In this document: positions 36,234 through 46,196 of the stretch, one piece after another
How the letters are laid out: each line of letters begins with the position of its first letter
Position numbering within the stretch: the first letter of the stretch is position 1
NCBI RefSeq assembly: GCF_012927485.1
Contig: NZ_JABBPC010000018.1
Location: forward strand, 1 to 64,000
Source: Polaromonas sp.
GTDB taxonomy: Bacteria > Pseudomonadota > Gammaproteobacteria > Burkholderiales > Burkholderiaceae_C
DNA: 64,000 nucleotides
Reading direction: 5' to 3'
Notes under the pieces: model-generated
What the model was told of the DNA's origin: nothing
Database searches by the model: none
What the model saw: the letters and a program-made list of their open reading frames with translations, nothing else
Position numbers and translations under genes: made by a program

Positions 36234-36776
36234 ATGTCCAGATCTCATCAAGCCAACCGGCTCAACATGCAGGGGCTCGCTCAAGACGGCGTGCCGCTGA
36301 TCGAAACCACTTTGCTGCAAAATTTGGAGCGCCTTGCACAAGAAACGCAAGGGCTACAACCCGATTCGGCCGTTCAGTGGCAGGCTCGCGGTGAATTGCG
36401 TCCCCACGACGGCGCTGATGACGAGGTGTGGTTGCATCTTCAGGCCAAAGCCTTGATCCCGTTGACTTGTCAGCGTTGTATGGGTGTTGTTTTCACGCCC
36501 GCAGAAGTCAATCAGTGGTACCGTTTCGTGGCCAGCGAAGACATCGCCATGGCGGAAGACGACCAGTCCGAAGAAGACCTGCTGGTGATGACCCCTCAAT
36601 TTGATCTGCTGGCTGTCCTGGAAGATGAGTTGTTGATGGCCCTGCCACTGGTACCTATGCATGACAGCTGCCCAGTCGCTTCTGCGTTGCAGGCTGGCGA
36701 GGCTGACATTGCAGGTGACACTGGTGTGAAAGTGAATCCTTTTGCCGTGCTGGCGCAACTCAAGAAAAAAAATTAG
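36234..36776 (+). CDS. yceD: YceD/DUF177 protein (23S rRNA accumulation protein)
   Basis: 180 residues, DUF177 family; linked to 23S rRNA accumulation in E. coli and almost always upstream of rpmF. The central motif LTCQRCMG carries the paired cysteines, followed by an acidic patch (EDDQSEEDLLV) and a C-terminal NPFAVLAQLK. The ATG at 36234 gives the N-terminus best matching the family (RLNMQGLA) but has poor ribosome-site spacing; the ATG at 36207, with AGGA 4 bases before it, would overlap the maf start. Confidence 0.88.
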   Translation: MSRSHQANRLNMQGLAQDGVPLIETTLLQNLERLAQETQGLQPDSAVQWQARGELRPHDGADDEVWLHLQAKALIPLTCQRCMGVVFTPAEVNQWYRFVASEDIAMAEDDQSEEDLLVMTPQFDLLAVLEDELLMALPLVPMHDSCPVASALQAGEADIAGDTGVKVNPFAVLAQLKKKN

Positions 36777-36860
36777 TTGCGGGGTGTTAAATTAAGAGTC
36801 TCGAATGCAGCGATTGTCTGGACGCCTAGAAAACGGAAGTAAGTCACCCTGTATCGAGCT

Positions 36861-36866
36861 ATAATC
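36861..36866 (+). promoter_or_regulatory. -10 element upstream of rpmF
   Basis: A perfect TATAAT hexamer about 98 bases before the rpmF start. No good -35 is seen 16-18 bases upstream. It would give rpmF-plsX-fab a promoter of their own apart from yceD. Confidence 0.5.
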
Positions 36867-36963
36867 AAAAGCTTCGCGTACCGACGTAGTGACACGGCCT
36901 CATACGGTCCCGCTATCCGTTGTGCGTAATTTACCAACCCCTACACCCCCTCAGGAGCGGATT

Positions 36964-37146
36964 ATGGCCGTCCAGCAAAACAAAAAGTCACCTTCGAAGC
37001 GCGGGATGCACCGCTCGCACAATGCACTGACCGTGCCAGGTATCGCTGTGGAATCAACCACCGGTGAAACCCATTTGCGCCACCATATCAGCCCAACGGG
37101 TTTTTACCGTGGCCGCAAGGTGCTGAAATCCAAAAGCGAAGCGTAA
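36964..37146 (+). CDS. rpmF: 50S ribosomal protein L32
   Basis: 60 residues, the standard length of bL32. The sequence begins [20 protein letters not shown], strongly basic, with no zinc-binding cysteine pairs (the C-minus form). The ATG at 36964 has AGGAG about 7 bases upstream; the open frame continues further upstream but that part is leader. It is followed by a terminator hairpin, so L32 can be made in excess over plsX and fab products. Confidence 0.97.
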   Translation: MAVQQNKKSPSKRGMHRSHNALTVPGIAVESTTGETHLRHHISPTGFYRGRKVLKSKSEA

Positions 37147-37164
37147 TTTCACGCTTTAAGTACT

Positions 37165-37198
37165 GGCCCGCACTTATACTGCGGGCCTTTCTCTTTTT
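37165..37198 (+). terminator. terminator/attenuator between rpmF and plsX
   Basis: GGCCCGCA, 7-base loop, TGCGGGCC, then a T-rich run (TTTCTCTTTTT). It lies 19 bases after the rpmF stop and upstream of plsX, so read-through would be partial. Confidence 0.8.
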
Positions 37199-37230
37199 AA
37201 AGTCAAATTCTTGACTGCGCGGGTTTGCTC

Positions 37231-38343
37231 ATGATTAGGATCGCTGTAGATGCCATGGGGGGCGACGTCGGCCCCTCCGTCACTTTACCGGCAAGTCTGG
37301 CCTTTCTGGACGGCCACCCCGAGGCGGCTTTGGTGCTGGTGGGTAAACCAGAGCTTATGGCTGCGCATCCGCTATATGCCCGGCTACGTTCACATGAACG
37401 TTGCAAAATAGTTGATGCCAGCGAGGTCGTCACCATGGATGATCCGATAGAGATAGCCTTACGGCGCAAGAAGAATTCATCCATGCGGGTGACCATTAAT
37501 CAAGTTCAAAACGGTATTGCCCAGGCTGCAGTGTCTGGCGGCAATACGGGCGCTTTGATGGCAATCGCTCGCTATGTACTTAAAACGATGGACGGTATCG
37601 ATCGTCCGGCAATTGCCTCACAGTTGCCCAACGCGGCGGGTGGGGCCACAACAGTGCTCGATCTGGGTGCCAATGTGGACTGTACCGAAGACCATTTGCT
37701 TCAGTTTGCGGTGATGGGGTCTGCACTGGTCGCTGCCATTACCGACAACCCCGCGCCCAGTGTCGGGCTGCTGAATATTGGTGAAGAGGCCATAAAAGGC
37801 GGCGAAACCATCAAAAAGGCGGGAAAACTGTTGCGATCCGCCTCTGATTCTGGCGATATAAATTTCTATGGAAATGTTGAAGGAAACGATATTTTCAAGG
37901 GCACGACCGATATTGTGGTCTGCGATGGCTTTGTTGGTAATGTGGCGCTCAAAACCAGCGAAGGGCTGGCCAATATGATTAGTGACTTTATCAAGGCAGA
38001 ATTTTCGCGCAATATGTTGACGAAGATTGCGGCTATCGTTGCTTATCCGGTGTTAATTGCATTTAAAAATAGATTTGACCATCGCCACTACAACGGCGCC
38101 GCGTTACTCGGCTTGAAGGGGTTGGTATTCAAAAGCCATGGCTCGGCGGACGCCTTTGCTTTTGAGCGGGCGCTCAATCGGGCTTATGATGCGGCTCGGA
38201 ATAACTTGCTTGAGAGGGTTCGCGAGCGTATCGCCCATGCCGCGCCGTTGCTGGGTGCGGCGCAAATAGCGCTGTCAACCAAGATGGCGCTTCCGGTTTC
38301 TTCAATACCCGTCGATTCTCCAGTTTCGACACCGGCACATTAA
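37231..38343 (+). CDS. plsX: phosphate acyltransferase PlsX
   Basis: 370 residues. It converts acyl-ACP to acyl-phosphate, the acyl donor for phospholipid synthesis by PlsY; peripheral membrane protein. It starts [17 protein letters not shown] and contains [34 protein letters not shown] and [14 protein letters not shown], all typical. The ATG at 37231 is chosen over the TTG at 37225; neither has a strong ribosome site. It is followed by fabH after 3 bases. Confidence 0.96.
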   Translation: MIRIAVDAMGGDVGPSVTLPASLAFLDGHPEAALVLVGKPELMAAHPLYARLRSHERCKIVDASEVVTMDDPIEIALRRKKNSSMRVTINQVQNGIAQAAVSGGNTGALMAIARYVLKTMDGIDRPAIASQLPNAAGGATTVLDLGANVDCTEDHLLQFAVMGSALVAAITDNPAPSVGLLNIGEEAIKGGETIKKAGKLLRSASDSGDINFYGNVEGNDIFKGTTDIVVCDGFVGNVALKTSEGLANMISDFIKAEFSRNMLTKIAAIVAYPVLIAFKNRFDHRHYNGAALLGLKGLVFKSHGSADAFAFERALNRAYDAARNNLLERVRERIAHAAPLLGAAQIALSTKMALPVSSIPVDSPVSTPAH

Positions 38344-38346
38344 TCC

Positions 38347-39324
38347 ATGACTCGTTATTCACGCATTACCGGCACGGGTAGTTATTTGCCACCCCGCCGA
38401 CTGACCAACGCCGAACTTGCTGCCGAACTGGCGGTCAAAGGTGTTGAAACGTCCGACCAATGGATTGTGGAGCGTACCGGGATTCGGGCCCGCCACTTCG
38501 CCGCCCCAGATGTTTCCAGCAGTGACCTTGCTTTTGAAGCCGCCAAAAAGGCACTTGAAGCCGCGGGTTTGCAAGCGTCCGACATTGATCTCATCATCGT
38601 TGCCACCTCAACGCCGGATATGGTGTTTCCATCAGTGGCCTGCATCCTGCAGAACAAGCTGGGTATTAGCGGATGTCCGGCTTTTGATATCCAGGCCGTT
38701 TGCAGCGGATTTATCTATGCGTTAACCGTGGCTGACGCCATCATCAAAACCGGTTCGGCGACCAAAGCCTTGGTCATAGGCGCGGAAGTGTTTTCGCGCA
38801 TTCTCGATTTTTCAGACCGGACCACCTGCGTGCTCTTCGGCGATGGAGCGGGCGCCGTGGTGCTGGAGGCATCCGACACGCCCGGCATCCTCGCCAGCGA
38901 TCTGCACGCCGATGGCAAACACGTCGGTATTTTGTGTGTCCCCGGCCATGTATCGGGTGGCCAGGTGTTGGGCGACCCGCTACTGAAAATGGACGGGCAG
39001 GCCGTGTTCAAGCTGGCCGTAGGCCTTTTGGAAAGTACGGCCCGCGCCACACTGGCGAAAGCGAATCTGACTGACGCCGATGTGGACTGGATGATTCCCC
39101 ATCAAGCGAACATCCGCATCATGCAAAGCACAGCCAAGAAGTTGAAAATGCCATTCGAGAAAGTCATTGTGACGGTCGATCAGCACGGCAATACTTCTGC
39201 GGCGTCGATTCCGTTGGCGCTGGATGTGTCGGTGCGAAGCGGCAAGGTCAAAAAAGGCGACACCCTTTTGTTTGAAGGGGTGGGCGGCGGCTTCACGTGG
39301 GGTGCCGTGCTTCTTAATTATTGA
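38347..39324 (+). CDS. fabH: beta-ketoacyl-ACP synthase III
   Basis: 325 residues. It starts fatty-acid synthesis by condensing acetyl-CoA with malonyl-ACP. The catalytic triad is complete: Cys119 ([11 protein letters not shown]), His252 ([10 protein letters not shown]) and Asn282 ([10 protein letters not shown]). It is closely spaced to plsX. The next fatty-acid gene, fabD, is displaced by 2.2 kb by two envelope-type genes. Confidence 0.97.
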   Translation: MTRYSRITGTGSYLPPRRLTNAELAAELAVKGVETSDQWIVERTGIRARHFAAPDVSSSDLAFEAAKKALEAAGLQASDIDLIIVATSTPDMVFPSVACILQNKLGISGCPAFDIQAVCSGFIYALTVADAIIKTGSATKALVIGAEVFSRILDFSDRTTCVLFGDGAGAVVLEASDTPGILASDLHADGKHVGILCVPGHVSGGQVLGDPLLKMDGQAVFKLAVGLLESTARATLAKANLTDADVDWMIPHQANIRIMQSTAKKLKMPFEKVIVTVDQHGNTSAASIPLALDVSVRSGKVKKGDTLLFEGVGGGFTWGAVLLNY

Positions 39325-39372
39325 GATGCTGGCATTAATCCACCGTCCAGCTTCTGACAGACAGGTGGTCCC

Positions 39373-40773
39373 TTGGCTCTCAGACCGTCAGTTTTAACAA
39401 TCTGGGCAGACCGTTTCACAGCCCTGTTGCTGGCGGGCGCTTTTGCCGTTGCGGGCTGGAAAATTATTAATCGTGATCCCGCTGGAAACTTTTTAGCAGT
39501 TCCTCAGCAGTCTGCGTTTCCGCCAGGCGCTCAGCGCGCCGTCGCGACAGCCGCGCCGGCTAAAAGCGCTCTAGCACGACATCTGTCACCGGATGGGAGG
39601 TTCCGGTTTGATGCGCAGTTTGTTTCAGCAAAACCAGGCCAAGCGGTGCATGCCGCCTCCATCGTCGAGTTGAACGATGGCCAATTGCGGGCCGTCTGGT
39701 TCTCGGGGTCTCGCGAGGGTGCCGGCGACGTCACCATTCAAACCGCAGTGATGGATGCCACCAGCCAGCATTGGAGTGGGGAAAGCACGATCTTCAACCG
39801 GCAGCAAGTTCAACAGGGCCTGTGGCGCTATGTCAAAAAACTGGGTAATCCGGTAATCGCCCGTGCACCTGATGGATCACTTTGGTTGTGGATGGTCAAT
39901 GTTTCCTTGGGCGGATGGGCCGGCAGTTCCATTAGTTGGGCGCGTTCCGTGGACGATGGCGTCACTTGGAGCGTTCTCCGGCGACTGGTCACCTCCCCCT
40001 TTCTCAATATCAGCACCTTGGTCAAAGGCGCGCCGATTTTTTACCAAAACGGTTTTATTGGACTGCCGGAATATCACGAGTTTGTGACGAAATTTGGCGA
40101 AATTTTGCAAATCAACGCTCAGGGGCAGGTGGTCGATAAAATCCGCATCCCGGGCAGCCGGACCAGCCTGCAACCGGTGATGCTGGTGTCAGGATCAGAA
40201 CAGGCGCAGGTGTATATGCGCTCGGGCAGTGCCCGCAACGTGATGACGTCAGCCACAAACGATGCTGGCAAAAATTGGCAGACAACGCATGAAACGACGT
40301 GGCCCAATCCCGATTCAGCGCTGGCTGGGGTTGTGACCAGTACGGGAACGCAGTGGATGGCCTTAAACCCGACCCACCGGAGCCGCGAGATTCTTGCGCT
40401 GTTGCAGACAAGCGCAGGGGGTGATTTTGAGGGCGCTCCAGAATGGGTCGTGGAATCGTCGACCAGCCCCCAAACAAACCTCTCAATCGGCAATTACGAA
40501 CGTTTATTAGCTAACGAACTCAGGAGCGAAGGGGCGAGCGAAGAACAGAACCAAGCCTATGTGGCCAGCGCCAAGCGCCAGTTGTGCGGCGCTCAGAACT
40601 GCGCAGAGGAGTTTTCATACCCCTATTTATTGCAGAGCCGCGACGGCTATATTCACCTTGTGTATACGTGGCACCGTACGCGCATCAAGCATGTGCGGTT
40701 TGATCCGTTGCAGTCCCTCCAACCTGTTCGCGCCGCCCTGGCCAGCCCCCTCGATGCTCCCGCCCCTCACTGA
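39373..40773 (+). CDS. sialidase-like BNR/Asp-box protein
   Basis: 466 residues. An N-terminal hydrophobic segment (about 14-30, ALLLAGAFAVAGW) serves as signal or anchor, followed by a beta-propeller-like region with two Asp-boxes: SVDDGVTW (192-199) and TNDAGKNW (295-302). The YPYLLQSRDGYIHLVYTWHR segment near the end is typical of BNR_2 exo-sialidase-like proteins. It probably acts on glycans outside the cytoplasm; true sialidase activity is not shown, since the arginine triad could not be placed with confidence. The start is TTG at 39373 with GGTGG upstream. It overlaps the next gene by 20 bases and lies between fabH and fabD. Confidence 0.8.
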   Translation: MALRPSVLTIWADRFTALLLAGAFAVAGWKIINRDPAGNFLAVPQQSAFPPGAQRAVATAAPAKSALARHLSPDGRFRFDAQFVSAKPGQAVHAASIVELNDGQLRAVWFSGSREGAGDVTIQTAVMDATSQHWSGESTIFNRQQVQQGLWRYVKKLGNPVIARAPDGSLWLWMVNVSLGGWAGSSISWARSVDDGVTWSVLRRLVTSPFLNISTLVKGAPIFYQNGFIGLPEYHEFVTKFGEILQINAQGQVVDKIRIPGSRTSLQPVMLVSGSEQAQVYMRSGSARNVMTSATNDAGKNWQTTHETTWPNPDSALAGVVTSTGTQWMALNPTHRSREILALLQTSAGGDFEGAPEWVVESSTSPQTNLSIGNYERLLANELRSEGASEEQNQAYVASAKRQLCGAQNCAEEFSYPYLLQSRDGYIHLVYTWHRTRIKHVRFDPLQSLQPVRAALASPLDAPAPH

Positions 40774-41404
40774 TCTGATTGCTTTGCTGGGCATCGATTT
40801 GGTGCTATGCGCCGGGTGCTTGCGCGGGCTGAACGGGCGGTCCGGAGTGACGCGTGTCAGCGGACCTGCCAAGTGGATCACCGCAATGGTTTTTGTGGTC
40901 TTGTGGTTCCCTTTGGGAGCTGACCACCTTCCGATCCTGGCTTATGTGCGCGGCATCAGTTCAGACTTAAGTGTTACGTTAGTGGCGCTCGCTGCTCTGG
41001 ACTTGTCCCGTCGCTTTTTTGGGCTTCGGGCAGTGGGTCAGCAGGAGTGGAGGACGCTGAGCGGTGTGGTCGCTTGCGCAGCCTTGGTTTTATATCCGCT
41101 GGCGCTGGGGTGGGGTGATTGGGACGCCTATCGGGCCGGGTGGGGCACTCCCGGCATGTGGTTGGCTTTGTTGACGATAGCGCTTTTTTGTTGGGCCAAA
41201 GGATTGCGGCTTTTGCCGGTATTAGTCGCCCTGGCCTTGCTCGCATGGAGTGCTGGACTCCTTGAGTCCACCAATCTGTGGGACTATCTGATGGATCCCT
41301 GGTTGGCCACTGCGGCGCTTTTTCAATGCATAAGGTGGGGCGTGGTGCAATGGCTGGCACGATCCAAGCGACCAGCTTCGGGTCCTGTACCCTCGTCGCC
41401 CTGA
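40754..41404 (+). CDS. multi-pass membrane protein of unknown function
   Basis: 216 residues, not recognised. About six hydrophobic segments, including DLIALLGIDLVLCAGCL, WITAMVFVVLWFPLGA, TLVALAALDL, TLSGVVACAALVLYPLALGW, MWLALLTIALFCWA and LLPVLVALALLAWSAGLL, with few charged residues between them. The ATG at 40754 overlaps the end of the sialidase-like gene by 20 bases, so the two are translationally coupled and likely work together. A longer open frame upstream is out of frame with, and inside, the neighbouring gene and is not used. Confidence 0.7.
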   Translation: MLPPLTDLIALLGIDLVLCAGCLRGLNGRSGVTRVSGPAKWITAMVFVVLWFPLGADHLPILAYVRGISSDLSVTLVALAALDLSRRFFGLRAVGQQEWRTLSGVVACAALVLYPLALGWGDWDAYRAGWGTPGMWLALLTIALFCWAKGLRLLPVLVALALLAWSAGLLESTNLWDYLMDPWLATAALFQCIRWGVVQWLARSKRPASGPVPSSP

Positions 41405-41511
41405 CCCGCCGCAAGCAAATCTATTTCAGCATTGAATGGCTATGGCGCGTTTTCTTAAAATGGTCGTCGATACTCTCGGGGCTGGAAGAAGTTAATAACT
41501 GGAGTAATTAT

Positions 41512-42462
41512 TTGAAACCGTTCGCTTTTGTGTTTCCCGGGCAGGGCTCGCAGTCGGTGGGCATGCTGGATGCTTGGGGCGACCACCCTGTTATCGCGCA
41601 AACTCTGGCGGAAGCCTCTGAAGCCCTGGGTCAGGATATTGGCAGGTTGATTAAAGAAGGACCGAAAGAAGCGTTGGCCTTGACCACCAACACCCAGCCT
41701 GTGATGTTGGTCGCGGGTGTGGCCGCTTACCGAATGTGGATAGCTGAAACCGGCGTAGCGCCGACTTTGATGGCCGGCCACTCTCTGGGCGAATATTCCG
41801 CCCTAGTGGCTTCGGGCGTACTGTCCTTGTCGCAGGCCGCGCCGCTGGTGCGTTTTCGGGCGGAGGCGATGCAGGATGCCGTTCCTGTGGGTGTGGGCGC
41901 GATGGCCGCGATCCTGGGCATGGAGGCAGTTAGGGTCATTGAAGGATGCGCGGAGACGGTGCGGGCGTTTGGGCCTGATAGTTCTGAGGTGGTTGAAGCC
42001 GTCAATTTCAACGATCCTATGCAAACAGTCATTGCGGGCACGAAAGCGGCCGTGGAAAGAGCTTGCGAAGTGCTCAAAGCCAACGGTGCCAAACGTGCCC
42101 TGCCTTTGCCGGTCTCGGCGCCTTTCCATTCCAGCTTGATGAGGCCGGCTGCCGAAAAACTTAAAGAAAGATTGGCCGCGGTGGATTTTGCGGCGCCCCA
42201 AATTCCGGTCATCAACAACATCGCAGTCGCCGTCGAGATACAAGCTGACCGCATTCGGGAAGCGCTTTATGCACAGGCGTTTCGCCCGGTGCGCTGGGTA
42301 GAATGCGTCCGGGCCATCAAGGCGCAGGGGGTGACCACCCTGGTTGAATGCGGACCGGGCAAAGTGCTCGCCGGGATGGTTAAAAGAATTGATTCAGAAT
42401 TGACGGGGGCGCCGTTGTTTGATCCAGTTTCGTTGGCTGCAGTGAAGGAGATGCTGGCATGA
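41512..42462 (+). CDS. fabD: malonyl-CoA:ACP transacylase
   Basis: 316 residues. It loads malonate onto ACP. N-terminal KPFAFVFPGQGSQSVGML, nucleophile Ser91 in MAGHSLGEYSALVA and His206 in SAPFHSSLM. The start is TTG at 41512, where GGAG lies about 8 bases before and homology begins exactly; the open frame upstream is not conserved. It overlaps fabG by 4 bases (ATGA). Confidence 0.95.
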   Translation: MKPFAFVFPGQGSQSVGMLDAWGDHPVIAQTLAEASEALGQDIGRLIKEGPKEALALTTNTQPVMLVAGVAAYRMWIAETGVAPTLMAGHSLGEYSALVASGVLSLSQAAPLVRFRAEAMQDAVPVGVGAMAAILGMEAVRVIEGCAETVRAFGPDSSEVVEAVNFNDPMQTVIAGTKAAVERACEVLKANGAKRALPLPVSAPFHSSLMRPAAEKLKERLAAVDFAAPQIPVINNIAVAVEIQADRIREALYAQAFRPVRWVECVRAIKAQGVTTLVECGPGKVLAGMVKRIDSELTGAPLFDPVSLAAVKEMLA

Positions 42463-43205
42463 ACGACGTGAAGTTTGACGGTCAAGTTGCGCTAGTCACC
42501 GGTGCATCGCGCGGAATAGGTGCCGCCATTGCGCTCGAATTAGCCGAAAAGGGTCTGAAGGTTGTTGGTACGGCGACGAGCGATGAAGGGGCTGCCAAGA
42601 TCAGCAACATGCTCGCTGCATTTCCAAGCTGTATCGGCAAGAACCTGAATGTGAACGACGGGGCGGCTGCTGAGGCGCTTATAGACAGTATTGTAAAAGA
42701 GCATGGTGGCTTGCAGGTGCTTGTAAACAATGCGGGCATCACGCGCGACATGCTGGCGATGCGCTTGAAGGACGATGATTGGGACGCGGTACTGGATACC
42801 AATCTCAAAGCCGTGTTCCGCATGAGCCGTGCGGTGATGCGAACTATGATGAAGCAGCGCTATGGCCGCATCATCAGCATTACGTCGGTGGTAGGGGCGT
42901 CAGGCAATGCCGGTCAAGCCAATTACGCCGCAGCCAAGGCCGGCGTGGCAGGCATGACGCGTGCACTGGCGCGCGAATTGGGTCCCCGTAACATTACGGT
43001 AAATTGCGTGGCGCCAGGCTTTATTGAGACTGACATGACGGCTAGCTTGCCAGAGGAACAGCAAAAAGCACTTTTGGGACGAATTCCATTGGGCCATCTT
43101 GGAAAGCCCCAAGATATTGCTCATGTGGTGGCATTCGTCGCCAGTCCGCAAGCTTGCTACATCACCGGCCAGGAAATTCATGTGAATGGCGGCATGTACA
43201 TGTAG
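42459..43205 (+). CDS. fabG: 3-oxoacyl-ACP reductase
   Basis: 248 residues, short-chain dehydrogenase. It reduces beta-ketoacyl-ACP with NADPH. The cofactor loop TGASRGIG (14-21), NNAG (90-93) and the catalytic Ser143-Tyr156-Lys160 (NYAAAKAG) are present; it ends in the usual VNGGMYM. It is coupled to fabD by an ATGA overlap. A 169-base gap follows before acpP, containing a TAAAAT hexamer near 43336 that may be part of an acpP promoter. Confidence 0.97.
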   Translation: MNDVKFDGQVALVTGASRGIGAAIALELAEKGLKVVGTATSDEGAAKISNMLAAFPSCIGKNLNVNDGAAAEALIDSIVKEHGGLQVLVNNAGITRDMLAMRLKDDDWDAVLDTNLKAVFRMSRAVMRTMMKQRYGRIISITSVVGASGNAGQANYAAAKAGVAGMTRALARELGPRNITVNCVAPGFIETDMTASLPEEQQKALLGRIPLGHLGKPQDIAHVVAFVASPQACYITGQEIHVNGGMYM

Positions 43206-43344
43206 TCTCCAGTCAGTGATGGGCTAGTGTGACCTTGCCTAGGGTATGAAAACGGCGGGTTGATATTGAAAAAAAAGAAATCGGAGCCGGTTTTTATTCG
43301 TCCGGCCCGGCGCCGAGGGAAACGCCGCTAACGCGGTAAAATAA

Positions 43345-43629
<285 letters not shown>

Positions 43630-43641
43630 GCCGTCATCAAA

Positions 43642-43677
43642 CCTGAAAAGCCAATCACGGTCTTTTCAGGCTTTTTT
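43642..43677 (+). terminator. acpP terminator/attenuator before fabF
   Basis: CCTGAAAAG (43642-43650) pairs with CTTTTCAGG (43662-43670), 11-base loop, followed by CTTTTTT. It ends 13 bases before the fabF start, so fabF must be reached by read-through. Confidence 0.75.
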
Positions 43678-43690
43678 CCAGGAATACTGA

Positions 43691-44935
43691 ATGAGCCGTC
43701 GTCGTGTCGTCGTGACAGGTCTGGGTTGTGTCACCCCGGTAGGGAATACCGTGGCCGATTCCTGGGCTAATTTGCTTGCCGGGACGCCCGGTATTGACTT
43801 AATTACGCAATTTGATGCAAGCAATCTTGCCTGTAAATTCGCCGGGGAGGTCAAGGGTTTCAATATTGCGGATTACATCCCCGAAAAAGAAGCTCGGCAC
43901 ATGGACCGTTTCATTCATCTCGGGCTTGCCGCGGCCTTTCAGGCGGTGGCTGACAGCGGTCTGCCCACGGGCGAAGCACTGGGCGATGAGCAGGCGACCC
44001 GTATCGGTTGCAATATTGGTTCGGGTATTGGCGGTTTGCCGATGATCGAGCAGATGCATTCCGAATTGGTGAATCGTGGTCCACGCCGAATTTCACCATT
44101 TTTTGTACCTGCAACGATCATCAACATGATCTCCGGTCACGTGTCGATCAAGTTTGGCTTCAAGGGTCCCAACATCGCAGTCGTAACGGCTTGCACTACC
44201 GGCCTTCATGCAATCGGCTTATCCGCACGCATGATTGAGTATGGGGACTGCGACGCGATGGTGGCCGGCGGTGCTGAAGCGACAGTCTCGCCTCTTGGCG
44301 TTGGCGGCTTTGCAGCGGCTCGCGCACTTTCAACCCGCAATGAAGACCCGAAAACGGCTTCCCGTCCTTGGGATAAAGACCGCGATGGCTTTGTGCTGGG
44401 AGAGGGCAGTGGCGTCGTGGTGCTCGAGGAATATGAACACGCAAAAGCGCGTGGCGCCAAGATCTATGCCGAAGTCAGTGGTTTTGGTATGAGCGCCGAC
44501 GCCTATCACATGACCGCACCCGATGTCGACGGTCCCCGCCGTTCGATGGTCATGGCGTTGAAAAATGCCGGCGTTAATGCCGATCAGATTCAGTATCTCA
44601 ATGCGCATGGCACTTCCACGCCGTTAGGTGACCTGAACGAAACGAATGCCATTAAAGCGGCCTTCGGCAGCCATGCCAAAAACATGGTGGTCAGCTCGAC
44701 CAAATCCATGACCGGCCACTTGCTGGGCGGCGCTGGCGGCATCGAGTCGGTGTTCACGGTGCTCGCATTGCATCATCAAAAAATACCGCCCACCATCAAC
44801 ATCTTTAATCAGGATCCCGAATGCGATCTGGATTACTGCGCCAACACAGCGCGAGATGCCAAAATCGAGATTGCGGTCAAAAACAATTTCGGATTTGGAG
44901 GCACTAATGGCACGCTGGTATTCAAGCGCGCGTGA
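43691..44935 (+). CDS. fabF: beta-ketoacyl-ACP synthase II
   Basis: 414 residues. It elongates acyl-ACP with malonyl-ACP. The catalytic Cys168 ([12 protein letters not shown]), His306 ([12 protein letters not shown]) and His343 ([12 protein letters not shown]) are all in place, and the Lys of STKSMTGH is present. It starts [12 protein letters not shown] and ends in [14 protein letters not shown]. Last gene of the fatty-acid cluster. Confidence 0.97.
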   Translation: MSRRRVVVTGLGCVTPVGNTVADSWANLLAGTPGIDLITQFDASNLACKFAGEVKGFNIADYIPEKEARHMDRFIHLGLAAAFQAVADSGLPTGEALGDEQATRIGCNIGSGIGGLPMIEQMHSELVNRGPRRISPFFVPATIINMISGHVSIKFGFKGPNIAVVTACTTGLHAIGLSARMIEYGDCDAMVAGGAEATVSPLGVGGFAAARALSTRNEDPKTASRPWDKDRDGFVLGEGSGVVVLEEYEHAKARGAKIYAEVSGFGMSADAYHMTAPDVDGPRRSMVMALKNAGVNADQIQYLNAHGTSTPLGDLNETNAIKAAFGSHAKNMVVSSTKSMTGHLLGGAGGIESVFTVLALHHQKIPPTINIFNQDPECDLDYCANTARDAKIEIAVKNNFGFGGTNGTLVFKRA

Positions 44936-44983
44936 CGCAATCAGATTTAGTTTCGTTAAACATCCGTCGAACCACCAATCGCC

Positions 44984-45523
44984 TTGAGCACACACAACGC
45001 CCCGCCGGTTGTCTACCCGCTGGGGCGTTCGCATTTTCAGGGTTGGTTCTTGCTCGGGTTTTGGGTCGCAGGCCTGCTGTCGCTGCTGCTCTGGTTTTAC
45101 GTCACCCGGCAACTGGATTGGCGGATGGATCTGGCTGTAGCCGCCGTTGTAGGTGCAGGCGTGGCAGCGCGAGCTGGCTGGAATAGTGCACCCGCTGGTC
45201 AGTTGGCATGGGATGGGGAAGTCTGGCGCTGGGAAAGTTTGAGTTACCAGACAGGAATCGCGGAGCAAGAACTCTCAGTGATTGCTGATTTCCAGCAACT
45301 GCTGCTGCTCCGGCTCGAAAACCATGCGGGCGCCAAGCTTTGGCTCTGGGTGGAGAGACGGGCATCGCCAGAGCGCTGGCTGGATTTGCGCCGGGCGGTA
45401 TATTCTCCGCAGAAGTCGTCGGCCACTTCACTGCCGCGTAATTTGCTGCAGGCAGAGCCGCAGTTGGCTGTGGCAGTATCGAGTCCTGTGCCGCCTGTCG
45501 ATGTCACGCAAATAAAGTCATGA
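44984..45523 (+). CDS. hypothetical membrane protein upstream of rpoE (YgfX-like)
   Basis: 179 residues. Two adjacent membrane segments (about 20-40, GWFLLGFWVAGLLSLLLWFYV, and 47-64) are followed by a soluble part with AWDGEVWRWESL and LLLRLENHAGAKLWLWVERRASPERWLDLRRAVYS. This layout resembles the YgfX/CptA-toxin-like family (PF07254), but the match is by architecture only. The start is TTG at 44984 (MSTHNAPPV); its stop overlaps the rpoE start by 4 bases (ATGA), so it is co-translated with the sigma factor. Confidence 0.72.
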   Translation: MSTHNAPPVVYPLGRSHFQGWFLLGFWVAGLLSLLLWFYVTRQLDWRMDLAVAAVVGAGVAARAGWNSAPAGQLAWDGEVWRWESLSYQTGIAEQELSVIADFQQLLLLRLENHAGAKLWLWVERRASPERWLDLRRAVYSPQKSSATSLPRNLLQAEPQLAVAVSSPVPPVDVTQIKS

Positions 45524-46155
45524 GTGCCGATATCCCACCCTTGCAAGCCGAGCGTGCGGTCGATAGCGACGCCCTGCTGGTGGAGCGCGCGGTAGCGGGC
45601 GATCAAAAGGCATTTGAACTGCTGGTCATCAAATACCAGCGGCGCATTCAGCGTTTGATAGGGCGCATGGTCCGCGATGTGGATCTTGTGGAAGATATTG
45701 CCCAGGAGACGTTTATCCGGGCTTACTGTGCATTGGCGCAGTTCAGGGGCGAGGCCCAGTTCTACACTTGGCTGTACCGGATCGCGGTCAACACCGCCAA
45801 AAAGGCCTTGATGGACCTCAAGCGGAATCCGACCGTTTCGGAAAATTCCTTCAAATCTGGGGACGACGATGAAACTTCCCCGTTGGAAAACGAACTAATT
45901 AGTTCCGAAACGCCAGATGCCGTGCTGGCAAGCAAGGAAATAGCGGAAATTATTAATGCGGCGATGGACGCGTTACCGGAAGAGCTCCGCCAAGCAATCT
46001 CCTTGCGCGAAATAGAAGGGTTGAGCTACGAAGAGATATCGGAGGCCATGAATTGCCCCATTGGTACGGTTCGATCACGCATTTTTAGGGCCCGCGAAGC
46101 TATTTCGGAGAAAGTTAAGCCCTTGCTGGAAAACCAGTCGGGCAAGCGCTGGTGA
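45520..46155 (+). CDS. rpoE: RNA polymerase sigma-E factor
   Basis: 211 residues, ECF sigma factor (RpoE/AlgU). Region 2 contains LIGRMVRDVDLVEDIAQETFIRAY and FYTWLYRIAVNTAKK; region 4 contains ALPEELRQAISLREIEGLSYEEIS and GTVRSRIFRAREAI. It directs the response to misfolded envelope proteins and is followed by its anti-sigma factor and periplasmic regulator genes. A non-conserved acidic linker (SGDDDETSPLENELISSE) joins the two domains. Confidence 0.95.
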   Translation: MSADIPPLQAERAVDSDALLVERAVAGDQKAFELLVIKYQRRIQRLIGRMVRDVDLVEDIAQETFIRAYCALAQFRGEAQFYTWLYRIAVNTAKKALMDLKRNPTVSENSFKSGDDDETSPLENELISSETPDAVLASKEIAEIINAAMDALPEELRQAISLREIEGLSYEEISEAMNCPIGTVRSRIFRAREAISEKVKPLLENQSGKRW

Positions 46156-46196
46156 AACGTGCGGATCAAAGAGTCAGAAATGCGTCCCTGTAAGTC

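Noticed and set aside
40559-40753. Upstream extension of the 216-residue membrane protein
   Set aside because: This part lies out of frame inside the sialidase-like gene and is not hydrophobic like the rest; the ATG at 40754 is the natural coupled start.
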